A stretch of 64,000 nt of DNA from positions 21,001 through 85,000 of the forward strand of contig JACWDY010000002.1 of the NCBI GenBank assembly GCA_014653835.1. The letters run 5' to 3'. How positions within the stretch are numbered: the stretch's first letter is position 1; each line of letters opens with the position of its first letter. The translations under genes and the position numbers were made by a program. The DNA is from Pelagibacterales bacterium SAG-MED28. GTDB lineage: Bacteria; Pseudomonadota; Alphaproteobacteria; Pelagibacterales; Pelagibacteraceae. This document shows, one piece after another, positions 8,025 through 17,428 of this stretch. The notes beneath the pieces were generated by a model that worked only from the letters and a program-made list of their open reading frames with translations, was not told the origin of the DNA and made no database searches.

Positions 8025-10007
8025 GTGAGTGTAAATTTTAACCAATTATCAAACGCAATTAGATTTTTATCTGTTGATGCTGTGCAAAAAGCAAAATCAG
8101 GTCATCCAGGTATGCCAATGGGTATGGCAGACGTTGCAACAGTGTTATTTAAATACCACCTGAGGTTTAATCCACGAAATCCTAATTGGATTAACAGAGA
8201 TAGATTTATTTTATCCGCAGGACACGGCTCCATGCTACTTTATTCTTTGCTTTATCTCTGTGGCTACAAAAGTGTCTCAATTGAAGATATAAAAAATTTT
8301 AGGCAACTAAACTCAATTTGTGCAGGACATCCAGAATATAAAAAGGGATCTGGAATAGAAACTACTACCGGTCCATTAGGACAAGGCTTGGGTAATGCTG
8401 TAGGAATGGCAATAGCTGAAGAAATATTTAGAAAAAAATTTGGATCATCTTTAATTAACAATAAAACATTCGTAATTGCCAGTGATGGAGATCTAATGGA
8501 AGGAGTTAGCCATGAGGCAATGAGTTTAGCTGGGCATCTAAAATTAAAAAATTTAGTTGTCTTCTTTGATAATAATAAAATTTCAATTGATGGATCTACA
8601 TCTTTAAGCGTTTCGGATAATTATAAAAAAAGATTTGAGTCGTATAATTGGGAATTCTTAGAAATTAATGGTCATAATGAAAAGCAAATTTCAAAAGCTA
8701 TTTCTAAAGCAACAAAATCTAACAAACCAACAATAATTTCTTGTAAAACAGTCATAGGTTTTGGATCACCTAATAAATCAGGTAAAGCCTCCTCTCATGG
8801 ATCTCCTCTAGGAGAAGAAGAAATAACTTTAGTTAGAAAGAAACTTAAATGGAACCACAAACCGTTTGAAATTCCGAGAGAAATTTTAGAAGAGTGGAAA
8901 AAAATTGGTGATAGAGGTGAGCAACTTGAAGAAAAATGGCAAGAATTAATTAATAAAAAAAATTCTCAAATCAAAAATAAACTTGAAAAAGTTTTTAACA
9001 ATAATGAACTTGGGGATTTAGAAAATTTAATTGAAAAGCAAAAAACAAAATATTTTGAAACAAAACCAGATTTAGCCACTAGGCAATGTTCAATGGCAAC
9101 TATTGAGAGTATTTCATCTATATTCCCTCGGCTAATTGGTGGCTCAGCAGATTTGAGTGGTTCAAATAATACTAAAACAAACAACTCTAAAATAATTAAT
9201 TCTAAAAATTTTGATGGAAATTATATACACTATGGTGTTAGAGAACACGGTATGGCGGCTGTGATGAATGGTTTGGCCCTTTACGGAGGTATAATACCAT
9301 ATGGGGGCACATTTCTAATTTTTTCAGATTACTGTAAACCTTCTATCAGATTATCTGCTTTAATGGGTCTTAAAGTAATTTATATTTTTTCTCATGACTC
9401 TATTGGTCTTGGAGAGGATGGTCCTACTCATCAACCAATTGAACAACTTAGTGGTTTAAGAGCTATTCCAAATTTAAATGTTTTTAGGCCTGCTGACATA
9501 AATGAAACTTTAGAATGTTGGGAAATAGCTTTGAAAAGTAAAAACACCCCTAGTGCTATAGCTTTGTCTAGACAAAAAGTTCCGTACATTAATCCTAAAA
9601 ATTCAAAAGAAAATAAATCTGAAAAAGGAGCTTACGTTGTGAATTTAACTTCACACGAGAGTAATGTAACATTAATAGCTTCAGGCACAGAGGTGGAACT
9701 TGCTTTAGAAGTTCAGAGAAAACTAAAAGAAAATAGTATTCATTCAAAAGTTGTTTCGATGCCATGCATGGAACTTTTTGACCAACAATCTGAGGATTAT
9801 AAGAAAGATATATTAGAAGAAGATTCATTAATTGTTACAATAGAAGCTGGAAGTATTATGTCTTGGCAAAAATATATTAAAAACAATGGGATCAATTTAG
9901 GTATCGATAAATTTGGTGAAAGTGCGCCATACAAAGAAATTTATAATCATTTAGATCTGTCGGAAGAAAAAATTACTAGCTTTATTCAAAAGAAATTAAG
10001 AGAGTAA
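8025..10007 (+). CDS. tkt: Transketolase
   Basis: TPP-dependent enzyme of the pentose phosphate pathway, moving two-carbon ketol units between sugar phosphates. Visible motifs are KSGHPGMPMG near residue 25, the TPP site ASDGDLMEG with DNNKIS about 30 residues on, the pyrimidine-domain REHGMAAVMNGLAL, and SHDSIGLGEDGPTHQP. Full length at 660 residues. The start is GTG at 8025; no clear Shine-Dalgarno is seen. It leads a plus-strand sugar-phosphate operon (pgk 9 bases and fba about 1.2 kb downstream). This housekeeping copy is distinct from the split transketolase-like genes at the far end of the window. Confidence 0.97.
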   Translation: MSVNFNQLSNAIRFLSVDAVQKAKSGHPGMPMGMADVATVLFKYHLRFNPRNPNWINRDRFILSAGHGSMLLYSLLYLCGYKSVSIEDIKNFRQLNSICAGHPEYKKGSGIETTTGPLGQGLGNAVGMAIAEEIFRKKFGSSLINNKTFVIASDGDLMEGVSHEAMSLAGHLKLKNLVVFFDNNKISIDGSTSLSVSDNYKKRFESYNWEFLEINGHNEKQISKAISKATKSNKPTIISCKTVIGFGSPNKSGKASSHGSPLGEEEITLVRKKLKWNHKPFEIPREILEEWKKIGDRGEQLEEKWQELINKKNSQIKNKLEKVFNNNELGDLENLIEKQKTKYFETKPDLATRQCSMATIESISSIFPRLIGGSADLSGSNNTKTNNSKIINSKNFDGNYIHYGVREHGMAAVMNGLALYGGIIPYGGTFLIFSDYCKPSIRLSALMGLKVIYIFSHDSIGLGEDGPTHQPIEQLSGLRAIPNLNVFRPADINETLECWEIALKSKNTPSAIALSRQKVPYINPKNSKENKSEKGAYVVNLTSHESNVTLIASGTEVELALEVQRKLKENSIHSKVVSMPCMELFDQQSEDYKKDILEEDSLIVTIEAGSIMSWQKYIKNNGINLGIDKFGESAPYKEIYNHLDLSEEKITSFIQKKLRE

Positions 10008-10016
10008 CTCTGATTT

Positions 10017-11207
10017 ATGGATAAAATAAATTTTTTTCCTGATAATTTAGATGTTCAAAATAAAAAAATAATCCTTAGGTTAGATCTAAACGTGCCTTTA
10101 AAAGATAAAGTAATAAAAGATTATACAAGAATAGATTTATGCTTACCTTTTATAAAAAGATTAATTGAAAAAAAAGCAAAAATAATAATTATAAGTCATT
10201 TAGGTCGACCAAAAGAAAAAAAAGATCCTGCTCTTTCTTTAATGCCAATTTATAAATATTTAAAAAAAACACTACAAACTAACGTATATTTTTTCATGGG
10301 AAAATTTGATAATGAAGTCAAAGATAAATTTTCTCACTTAAAAGAAGGTGAAGTAATATTAATCGAAAATATAAGATATTTTAAGGAGGAAACTGAAGAT
10401 GATGATAATTTTTCAGAAAAGTTAGGTTCTTTAGGAGATATTTATATCAACGATGCTTTTTCTTGTTCTCACAGAAAGCAAGCTTCTGTGCATAAAATTA
10501 CTAAGTATATAAACATAAGCTTCGCTGGACCACTATTTAAAAAAGAAATAGATGCAATAAATCTAGTAATAAGAAATAAGAAAGAGCCGGTGACATGTAT
10601 TATCGGAGGATCAAAAATTTCAACAAAGATTAATGTTATTACAAGTCTTCTAGAAAAAATTAATAATCTTATAATTGTTGGAGCTATGGCCAATAATTTT
10701 TTAGTCTATAAAAATTTTAAAGTTGGAAAATCTTTGGTTGAAAACAATACAAAAGTAATTATAGAAAAAATTTATAATAAAGCTGTAGAAAATAATTGTG
10801 AAATAATGATACCTGAAGACTGTATAGTTGGGACCAGCTTTGAAGGAAATGGAAAAAATAAAGATTTAGATAAAATTCAAGATAATGAGATTATTTTAGA
10901 TATTGGGTTTAATACGATAAAGAGTATTAAAAAGAAAATTGATCAATCCAATACAGTTTTATGGAATGGACCAGCAGGGTATTTTGAAAATGAAAATTTT
11001 GCAAATGGTACAAGATCAATAGCTAAAACTATTTCAAAAAATACTTTAGAAAGATCTCTTATTTCGGTTCTTGGTGGAGGAGATACTCTTGCAGCAATTA
11101 AAAAAAGTAAAAGTGAACTTTCTTTCTCTCACTTATCAACAGCTGGAGGTGCATTTTTAGAGTATCTAGAGGGAAAAGACTTGCCTGGGCTAAGTGTTTT
11201 AAAATAA
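10017..11207 (+). CDS. pgk: Phosphoglycerate kinase
   Basis: Transfers phosphate between 1,3-bisphosphoglycerate and ADP. N-terminal motifs RLDLNVPLKD and SHLGRPK bind substrate. The C-terminal nucleotide site is visible as TVLWNGPAGYFE and GGGDTLAAI, ending with LSTAGGAFLEYLEG. Length 396 is standard. The gapA gene, often between tkt and pgk in alphaproteobacteria, is not here. Confidence 0.97.
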   Translation: MDKINFFPDNLDVQNKKIILRLDLNVPLKDKVIKDYTRIDLCLPFIKRLIEKKAKIIIISHLGRPKEKKDPALSLMPIYKYLKKTLQTNVYFFMGKFDNEVKDKFSHLKEGEVILIENIRYFKEETEDDDNFSEKLGSLGDIYINDAFSCSHRKQASVHKITKYINISFAGPLFKKEIDAINLVIRNKKEPVTCIIGGSKISTKINVITSLLEKINNLIIVGAMANNFLVYKNFKVGKSLVENNTKVIIEKIYNKAVENNCEIMIPEDCIVGTSFEGNGKNKDLDKIQDNEIILDIGFNTIKSIKKKIDQSNTVLWNGPAGYFENENFANGTRSIAKTISKNTLERSLISVLGGGDTLAAIKKSKSELSFSHLSTAGGAFLEYLEGKDLPGLSVLK

Positions 11208-11216
11208 ATAATCCTT

Positions 11217-12233
11217 ATGACCTTAAATGAAATAGCAAAAAGAATGTGCGCTAAAGGTAAAGGTATTTTAGCAGCAGATGAAAGCACGGGTACAATAGCC
11301 AAGAGATTTAAAAGCATAAACGTAGAAAATTTGGAGAAAAATAGATTAAATTTTCGCCAAACCTTATTTAATTCAAGTGCGATGAAAGACTATATCGGGG
11401 GTGTGATTTTATTTGATGAAACAATCAAGCAAAAAACTACATTAGGACCAACTGTACCTGAGTTAATTTCAAAGCATGGTGCAATACCAGGTATTAAAGT
11501 TGACAAGGGTGCTAAACCTTTGGCTGGGTCGATTGACGAAACTATTACTGAAGGTTTGGATGGTTTAAGGGAGAGGTTAAAGGAATATTTTGATTTAGGA
11601 GCTAGATTTACAAAATGGCGAGCTGTATATAAAATTAACGATAACTTTCCATCAATTCAGTCAATTAAATCTAACGCACACGCTTTAGCAAGATATGCTT
11701 CTTTAGTACAAGAGGCTAATATGGTTCCAATCGTTGAGCCAGAAGTTTTGATGAATGGATCACATGGAATTGAAAAGTGCTACCAAGTTACAACTGATGT
11801 TTTAAATGAGTGTTATAACGAACTTGAAATTCATAAAGTGGATTTACAGGGCACCGTACTTAAACCAAATATGATTATACCTGGTTCTGAATGTAAAGAC
11901 AAATCTAGTTCAGTAGAGATTGCAAAAAAAACTCTAGATTGTTTAAAAAAAAATGTACCAAGTGGTGTGCCAGGAATTGCATTTCTATCTGGGGGTCAGT
12001 CAGAGATTGAGTCTAGTAAGAATTTAAATGAGATTAATAAAATTAACGACAGTAATTTTTTAATTACTTTTTCATACGGTAGGGGTTTGCAGGCCAGCGC
12101 CCTAAAAGAATTTGGAAAAAAACAAGATAATATTGAAAATATTCAAAAAGCTTTTAATCATAGGGCTAAAATGAACGGCCTATCCTCTAAAGGAGAGTGG
12201 TCTGAAGACTTAGAAAAAATTTCAGCGGCTTAA
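11217..12233 (+). CDS. fba: Class I fructose-bisphosphate aldolase
   Basis: Cleaves or forms fructose 1,6-bisphosphate through a Schiff base, without a metal. The animal-type motifs are intact: ILAADESTGT (Asp21), RFTKWRAV (Lys133), VEPEVLM (Glu174) and LQGTVLKPNM with Schiff-base Lys216. The C-terminal region SFSYGRGLQASALKEF is also typical. It follows pgk by 9 bases. With tkt and pgk it forms a lower-sugar-phosphate operon, probably serving gluconeogenesis in SAR11. Confidence 0.96.
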   Translation: MTLNEIAKRMCAKGKGILAADESTGTIAKRFKSINVENLEKNRLNFRQTLFNSSAMKDYIGGVILFDETIKQKTTLGPTVPELISKHGAIPGIKVDKGAKPLAGSIDETITEGLDGLRERLKEYFDLGARFTKWRAVYKINDNFPSIQSIKSNAHALARYASLVQEANMVPIVEPEVLMNGSHGIEKCYQVTTDVLNECYNELEIHKVDLQGTVLKPNMIIPGSECKDKSSSVEIAKKTLDCLKKNVPSGVPGIAFLSGGQSEIESSKNLNEINKINDSNFLITFSYGRGLQASALKEFGKKQDNIENIQKAFNHRAKMNGLSSKGEWSEDLEKISAA

Positions 12234-12237
12234 ACCA

Positions 12238-12840
12238 TTGAAGAAGTTAGTATATTTAATTTCACCTAACAAAATAAATAATAAATTTTACTTAGATTTA
12301 GATAAAGTTTTATCCCATAAAAACGTTAGTTTTTTTCAATTAAGATTAAAAAAAATAAAAAAAAACTCTCTTTTTAAAGTTGCTAATAAAATAAAAAAAA
12401 TTACTTCAAAACATAAAGTAAAATTTATTATTAACGATAATTTTATTCTGGCAAGCAGGATTAAAGCAGATGGCTGTCATATGGGTCAAGAAGATGGATC
12501 TTTTAAAATAGCTAGGCGTGAACTCAAGAATAAAATCTTAGGAATTACTTGCCACAATTCTAAGACTTTAGCAAAAAATGCTATAATAAACAAAGCTGAC
12601 TACCTCGCTTTCGGATCATTCTATAATTCAAAACTTAAACCAAAAGCAAAAAAGACAAATTTAAATATTTTAAGATGGGCAAAAAAGAATATCAAAAAAC
12701 CGATTGTGGTAATTGGAGGTATTAATAACTTAAACTATAAAAAATTAATAAATTCTGGGGCTAAATATATTGCAATATCGAGTTTTATTTGGGATAACCC
12801 AAATTTAAAGCCTGAACTTGCGATTAAAAAATTTAGATGA
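12238..12840 (+). CDS. Thiamine-phosphate synthase-like protein (ThiE/TenI)
   Basis: ThiE joins HMP-pyrophosphate to the thiazole phosphate. The TIM-barrel signatures are recognisable but worn: FFQLRLKK, INDNFILASRIKADGCHMGQ, the GITCHN phosphate loop, DYLAFGSFY, and VVIGGI. The usual NDR triad reads NDN, so one substrate-contact arginine is missing. The start is TTG at 12238, four bases after fba; no ATG lies nearby. Its end overlaps efp in an ATGA junction. It may be ThiE proper or the non-catalytic TenI-like relative. Confidence 0.72.
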   Translation: MKKLVYLISPNKINNKFYLDLDKVLSHKNVSFFQLRLKKIKKNSLFKVANKIKKITSKHKVKFIINDNFILASRIKADGCHMGQEDGSFKIARRELKNKILGITCHNSKTLAKNAIINKADYLAFGSFYNSKLKPKAKKTNLNILRWAKKNIKKPIVVIGGINNLNYKKLINSGAKYIAISSFIWDNPNLKPELAIKKFR

Positions 12841-13400
12841 AAATAACAGCTATTGAAATAAAACCTGGTATGATCATAGAGCACAAAAATGATTTTTGGA
12901 AAGTTTTAAAAACTCAACATGTTAAACCTGGAAAAGGTGGCGCTTTTAATCAAGTAGAATTTAAGAGTGTTATAAAGGGAACAAAGTTAAATGAAAGATT
13001 TAGATCAAGTGAGACAGTTGAAAAAGCTGAAGTTGATGAAAAAAAATTTAGCTTTTTATATATAGATGGTGAAAATTGTCACTTTATGGATAATAAGACT
13101 TTTGAACAAGTAGAAATACCTAAATCGATAACTGGAGAACAGTATAAACTATTGAAAGAAAATTTAGAAGTTACAATTTCGTTTATGGAAGAAAAACCAA
13201 TTTCAATAGAACTTCCAAACAATATAGAATGTAAAATTGAAACAACTGATGCAGCTATTAAAAATCAGACTGCTTCTTCTTCATATAAACCTGCTTTATT
13301 AGATTGTGGTATTAAAATTGATGTACCGCCCTTCATTGAAAGTGGAGAGAAAATTATTATAGATACTCGGACATTAGAGTACGTAAAAAGAGTAAATTAA
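12837..13400 (+). CDS. efp: Translation elongation factor P
   Basis: Rescues ribosomes stalled on polyproline. The N-terminal KOW-like domain carries the acceptor-loop lysine in VKPGKGGAF (Lys33), followed by two OB domains. The C-terminal stretch KIDVPPFIESGEKIIIDT is conserved. Length 187 is normal. No EpmA or EpmB modification gene is in the window. Starts inside the stop codon of the ThiE-like gene and overlaps the next gene by one base. Confidence 0.96.
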   Translation: MKITAIEIKPGMIIEHKNDFWKVLKTQHVKPGKGGAFNQVEFKSVIKGTKLNERFRSSETVEKAEVDEKKFSFLYIDGENCHFMDNKTFEQVEIPKSITGEQYKLLKENLEVTISFMEEKPISIELPNNIECKIETTDAAIKNQTASSSYKPALLDCGIKIDVPPFIESGEKIIIDTRTLEYVKRVN

Positions 13401-14200
13401 TGAGGTTAAACTCTCCTCAAATTAATTTAATTACTAAAGCATGCATGAAGGCGTCTAGATCTTTAATAAGAGATTTTGGAGAAATTGAAAATTTACAGGT
13501 TTCAACAAAAGGCCCTGGTGATTTTGTTACATCAGCTGACAAAAGAACTGAAAAGATATTAATGGATGAATTGCAAAGAGCACACCCTGAATACGGAATT
13601 ATTACCGAAGAAACTGGAGTAATTAATAAAACAAACTTAAAAAATAGATGGATTATTGATCCAATAGACGGGACAATGAATTTTTTAAACGGTATACCTC
13701 AATTTGCAATTTCTATTGGATATGAGGAGGATGGTGAAGTTAAATGTGGAGTAATATTTAACCCTATTACTAATGAGATGTTCTGTGCTGAAAAAGGAAA
13801 TGGAGCATATCTAAATAATTCTAGAATAAGAGTATCAAATAAAAAAAAAATTATAGATTCATTGCTTGTGACGGGTGGTCCTAAAGGGGCGAGTAAAATT
13901 AAAGATAAAATCTTTTCAGAATATATAAATATTTCAAATAATGTTTCTAATGTTCGAAAATTTGGAAGTGCCGCCTTAGATATGGCATATGTTGCATGTG
14001 GAAGATTTGACGGATATTGGCAAAGAGAACTAAATTATTGGGATATAGCTGCAGGTATAATAATCTTAAAAGAGGCAGGTGGACTTGTTAATTTTTTTGA
14101 AGAGGATATACAACCATCTTTAAAAAAGAATATTATAGCTACTAATAGCAATATTCATGAGGAATTAAGAGGCCTTATTAATAAAAAAGATATTGAGTAA
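13400..14200 (+). CDS. suhB: Inositol monophosphatase family protein (SuhB-like)
   Basis: Magnesium- and lithium-type sugar phosphatase acting on myo-inositol-1-phosphate or similar substrates. Metal-binding residues are seen in GIITEET (Glu70), WIIDPIDGTMNF (Asp87, Asp90, Thr92) and NYWDIAAG near 215. Length 266 is standard. It follows efp with a one-base overlap, a linkage seen in many alphaproteobacteria. True substrate is not predictable from sequence. Confidence 0.92.
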   Translation: MRLNSPQINLITKACMKASRSLIRDFGEIENLQVSTKGPGDFVTSADKRTEKILMDELQRAHPEYGIITEETGVINKTNLKNRWIIDPIDGTMNFLNGIPQFAISIGYEEDGEVKCGVIFNPITNEMFCAEKGNGAYLNNSRIRVSNKKKIIDSLLVTGGPKGASKIKDKIFSEYINISNNVSNVRKFGSAALDMAYVACGRFDGYWQRELNYWDIAAGIIILKEAGGLVNFFEEDIQPSLKKNIIATNSNIHEELRGLINKKDIE

Positions 14201-14228
14201 AAACATTTATTAATATAAAACTCCGTTC

Positions 14229-14453
14229 ATGAAAAAAAAAACACACCCAGATTATCACAAAATTAAAGTTGTAATGACTGATGGGACTGAATTCGAGACT
14301 CGATCGACTTGGGGTAAAGAAAATGATATTTTAAAATTAGATATTGATCCAAAGTCACACTTCGCTTGGACTGGTGGAACTCAGAAAATTTTAGATAAGG
14401 GTAGAGTGAGTAAATATAATAAAAAGTTTAGCAACCTTAGATCAAAAAAATAA
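14229..14453 (+). CDS. rpmE: Ribosomal protein L31 (zinc-free form)
   Basis: Large-subunit ribosomal protein. [12 protein letters not shown] and the STWGK and WTGGTQK motifs identify the alphaproteobacterial L31. It has no cysteines, so it is the C-minus version that needs no zinc. Length 74. Three bases separate it from the DUF1013 gene. Confidence 0.94.
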   Translation: MKKKTHPDYHKIKVVMTDGTEFETRSTWGKENDILKLDIDPKSHFAWTGGTQKILDKGRVSKYNKKFSNLRSKK

Positions 14454-14456
14454 ATT

Positions 14457-15041
14457 ATGACCAAAACTCCATTTATGCCAAAAGCAACAGCTGTTTGGCT
14501 AGTTGAAAATACAACACTAACATTTAAACAAATTGCTGAATTTTGTAATTTACATGAATTGGAAATAAAAGGCATAGCTGATGGAGATGTTGCCAGAGGA
14601 ATAAAAGCTTATAATCCAATTTTAGCAGGACAATTATCAAGAGAAGAAATTGAAACATGTTCAAAAAATACTGAGAAAAAACTCGAATTATTAAAAAAGA
14701 TTGAAGAAGTCGAGGTAAAAGAGAGAAAAAGACCTAAGTATACCCCGCTGTCAAAAAGACAAGATAGACCAGATGCAATTTTATGGCTATGCAAGAATGC
14801 ATCTGAGTTAAAGGATGGACAAATTTCAAAACTTGTGGGAAGCACAAAAAGTACTGTTTCGCTTATTAGAAAAAGAAGTTATTGGAATTTCTCAAACCTA
14901 AAACCTAGAGATCCTGTTATCTTGTCATTATGCTCGCAAGAGTCATTCCAGAAAGCTTTGGAAAAAGCTAAAAGAAGAGTTGAAAGAGAGAAAAAAGCTA
15001 AAATTAGAGAGGAAAAAAAAGCTCAAACTGCTTCTCTCTAG
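14457..15041 (+). CDS. DUF1013 protein, TrcR-like cell-cycle regulator
   Basis: Alphaproteobacterial DUF1013 family; the Caulobacter member TrcR was described as an RNA-polymerase-associated cell-cycle transcription regulator. Helix-turn-helix-like segments are seen at about 10-45 (PKATAVWLVENTTLTFKQIA) and 100-150 (RPDAILWLCKN, then ISKLVGSTKSTVSLIRKR). The tail (about 165-194) is very basic. Length 194 is a little shorter than usual. Function in SAR11 is inferred from the family. Confidence 0.85.
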   Translation: MTKTPFMPKATAVWLVENTTLTFKQIAEFCNLHELEIKGIADGDVARGIKAYNPILAGQLSREEIETCSKNTEKKLELLKKIEEVEVKERKRPKYTPLSKRQDRPDAILWLCKNASELKDGQISKLVGSTKSTVSLIRKRSYWNFSNLKPRDPVILSLCSQESFQKALEKAKRRVEREKKAKIREEKKAQTASL

Positions 15042-15082
15042 ACAAACAGATATTCTGATGATAACTACCAAGAAAATTAACT

Positions 15083-15087
15083 GGAGG
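15083..15087 (+). promoter_or_regulatory. Strong ribosome binding site that sets the rpsU start
   Basis: GGAGG lies five bases before the ATT codon at 15093-15095 and fixes that codon as the likely start. The first in-frame conventional start, GTG at 15120, would be 32 bases away. Most genes in this window have no Shine-Dalgarno this strong. Confidence 0.75.
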
Positions 15088-15092
15088 TTTTT

Positions 15093-15287
15093 ATTAAAAT
15101 AGACGTCAAAGATAATAACGTGGAGCAAGCAATTAGAGTTCTCAAAAGAAAGCTTCAAAAAGAAGGTTTTTTTAAAGTAATGAAGATGAAAAGCACTTAC
15201 GAGAAACCATCAGAAAAAAAAAAGAGAGTTCAAACAGAAAATAGTAAAAGAATAAAAAAACTCCAAAAACTTAAAAATAGGTACTAA
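15093..15287 (+). CDS. rpsU: Ribosomal protein S21, probable AUU start
   Basis: Small-subunit protein involved in initiation. The frame from 15093 encodes 64 residues that match S21 throughout: KIDVKDNNVEQAIRVLKRKL, then QKEGFFKVMKMK, and a basic C-terminal helix. No ATG, GTG or TTG precedes the conserved start of the protein. The codon at the expected position is ATT, just after a GGAGG site. Starting at GTG 15120 would remove nine conserved residues. AUU initiation is known for infC in enterobacteria, where it gives feedback control. It sits between the DUF1013 gene and a cold-shock gene. Confidence 0.88.
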   Translation: MKIDVKDNNVEQAIRVLKRKLQKEGFFKVMKMKSTYEKPSEKKKRVQTENSKRIKKLQKLKNRY

Positions 15288-15313
15288 AAATTATACAAAT
15301 GAGAGGATTAAAA

Positions 15314-15517
15314 ATGCCATCTGGTAAAGTAAAATGGTTTAACGCCAAAAAAGGTTATGGATTTATTACTGATAATGAGACACGAAAAGACATTTTTCTT
15401 CATGTATCCGCATTAGAAGAATCTAAATTAAGAGTTCTTAAAGAAGAACAAACAATAGTTTACGACATAAAAGAAGAAAGAGACAAACTTCAGGCTATTA
15501 ATATTAAAAAAAAATAA
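15314..15517 (+). CDS. CspA-family cold-shock protein
   Basis: Single OB-fold nucleic-acid-binding protein acting as an RNA chaperone. RNP1 is KGYGFI (13-18) and RNP2 is DIFLHVS (26-32). The start is placed at ATG 15314, giving the usual 67 residues beginning MPSGKVKWFN, with GAGAGG seven bases upstream. An earlier in-frame ATG at 15299 would add five residues and place that ribosome site inside the gene. Confidence 0.93.
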   Translation: MPSGKVKWFNAKKGYGFITDNETRKDIFLHVSALEESKLRVLKEEQTIVYDIKEERDKLQAINIKKK

Positions 15518-15522
15518 TTTAT

Positions 15523-15599
<77 letters not shown>

Positions 15600-15601
15600 A
15601 A

Positions 15602-17425
15602 ATGACAGATATAATCAGAAATATAACTATTATAGCGCATGTTGATCATGGAAAAACTACTTTGATCGATAGCTTGATGAAGCAAAGTGGAACTTTTAGA
15701 GAAAATGAAAATGTTGAGGAACGGGTCATGGACTCGGGAGAGTTAGAAAAAGAGAGAGGTATCACAATTCTTGCTAAACCTACTTCTATTGATTGGAAAA
15801 ACTCAAGAGTAAATATTATTGACACGCCTGGCCACAGAGATTTTGCTGCAGAGGTTGAAAGAGTATTGCACATGGCAGATGGAGCTTTATTATTAATAGA
15901 CTCTGCAGAAGGTGTAATGCCTCAAACTAAATTTGTTTTGTCTAAAGCCTTAAAACAGGGTTTAAAACCTATAGTAATAATTAATAAACTGGACAAGCCT
16001 GATCAAAGAGCAAATGAGGTATTAGATGAAACTTTTGATTTATTTGTAAGTCTTGATGCTAATGAAGAACAATTAGATTTTCCAGTTTTGTACGCAAGTG
16101 GTAGATCAGGTTGGGCTTCTAAAGAAATAAATGGCCCAAGAGAAGATCTTCATCCCTTATTAAATCTGATAGTTGATCATGTAAAACCTAAAACTTTTGA
16201 TAAAACAAAACCCTTCGCTATGCTTTCTACACTTCTTTATGCAGACAGTTTTTTAGGAAGAAGTTTAGTAGGTAGAATTGCTCAAGGTACTGCTAAAGCA
16301 AATCAACAAATAAAAGCGATAAATCTTAATGGAGAAAAAATCGATGAGGGAAGACTTACAAAAATTTTTAGATATGAAGGAACAAAAAAAGTTCCAATAG
16401 ATGAAGGTGTAGCTGGGGATATAGTAATTATTGCCGGATTAGAAAAAGCAAATGTTACTGATACTATATGTGATTTAGAGATTAATAATCCAATTAATGC
16501 AACACCGATTGATCCTCCTACTATGTCTATTACTATTACAGTAAATAGTTCACCATTAGCAGGAACGGAAGGGAAAAAATTAACAAGTACTCAAATCAGA
16601 GATCGTTTAATCTCAGAGGCTGAAAATAACGTAGGCATTAACTTTGAGGAAAATAAAAATAAGGATGCTTTCGTTATAAGTGGCAGAGGAGAATTGATGC
16701 TAGAAATTCTTTTAACCCAGATGAGAAGAGAGGGTTTTGAAATGACAGTAAGCCCGCCAAAAGTTTTAATTAAAAATGACGACCAGGGTAATAAGCTTGA
16801 ACCTATTGAAGAAATAACAATGGATTTAGACGAGGAGTACTCATCTAAAATAATTGACTCAATGAATAGAAGAAAAGGTAAACTTATTGATCTTAAAGAT
16901 ACAGGTAAAAATAAAAAAAGGTTGATTTTTCATGCTCCAACTAGAGGGTTAATGGGTTACACAAGTAGATTCTTAACTTTAACTAAAGGAACCGGAGTAA
17001 TTAATAGAATTTTTCACTCTTATGGAGAATACACTGGTGATATGGAGGGAAGAAGAAACGGTGCGTTGATTTCTATGGAAAACGGTAAAGCAGTAGCGTT
17101 CGCGATTTTTAATTTACAAGCTCGTGGTGAAATGTTTGTTACTCATAACGATCCTGTTTATGAAGGAATGATTGTTGGTCTCTCATCAAAAAGTGGTGAC
17201 CTTGAGATAAACGTTTTAAAGGGTAAAAAACTCACAAATATGAGGACTCAAGGTACAGATGAGAATGTTGTTTTAACTCCAATCAGAAAAATGGCAATTG
17301 CTGAGCAATTAAGTATGCTTAATACTGATGAGGCTTTAGAAATAACTCCAAAGTCCTGTAGACTAAGAAAATTAGTTTTAGACCCTCATGAAAGAAAAAG
17401 ACAATCAAGAGCTAAGGCCTCCTGA
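15602..17425 (+). CDS. typA: Ribosome-associated GTPase TypA/BipA
   Basis: EF-G-like translational GTPase involved in 50S assembly and stress adaptation. G1 is AHVDHGKTT (about 12-20), G3 DTPGH, G4 NKLD. Domains III and V follow, with the conserved GRGELMLEILLTQMRREGFE and TRGLMGYTSRFLT, and a basic C-terminus. Full length at 607 residues. It begins two bases after initiator tRNA, so it must either share a transcript with that tRNA or have a promoter inside it. Confidence 0.97.
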   Translation: MTDIIRNITIIAHVDHGKTTLIDSLMKQSGTFRENENVEERVMDSGELEKERGITILAKPTSIDWKNSRVNIIDTPGHRDFAAEVERVLHMADGALLLIDSAEGVMPQTKFVLSKALKQGLKPIVIINKLDKPDQRANEVLDETFDLFVSLDANEEQLDFPVLYASGRSGWASKEINGPREDLHPLLNLIVDHVKPKTFDKTKPFAMLSTLLYADSFLGRSLVGRIAQGTAKANQQIKAINLNGEKIDEGRLTKIFRYEGTKKVPIDEGVAGDIVIIAGLEKANVTDTICDLEINNPINATPIDPPTMSITITVNSSPLAGTEGKKLTSTQIRDRLISEAENNVGINFEENKNKDAFVISGRGELMLEILLTQMRREGFEMTVSPPKVLIKNDDQGNKLEPIEEITMDLDEEYSSKIIDSMNRRKGKLIDLKDTGKNKKRLIFHAPTRGLMGYTSRFLTLTKGTGVINRIFHSYGEYTGDMEGRRNGALISMENGKAVAFAIFNLQARGEMFVTHNDPVYEGMIVGLSSKSGDLEINVLKGKKLTNMRTQGTDENVVLTPIRKMAIAEQLSMLNTDEALEITPKSCRLRKLVLDPHERKRQSRAKAS

Positions 17426-17428
17426 TTT

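Noticed and set aside
15299..15313. Earlier ATG for the cold-shock gene
   Set aside because: It would put the GAGAGG ribosome site inside the coding region and add residues not found in the family.
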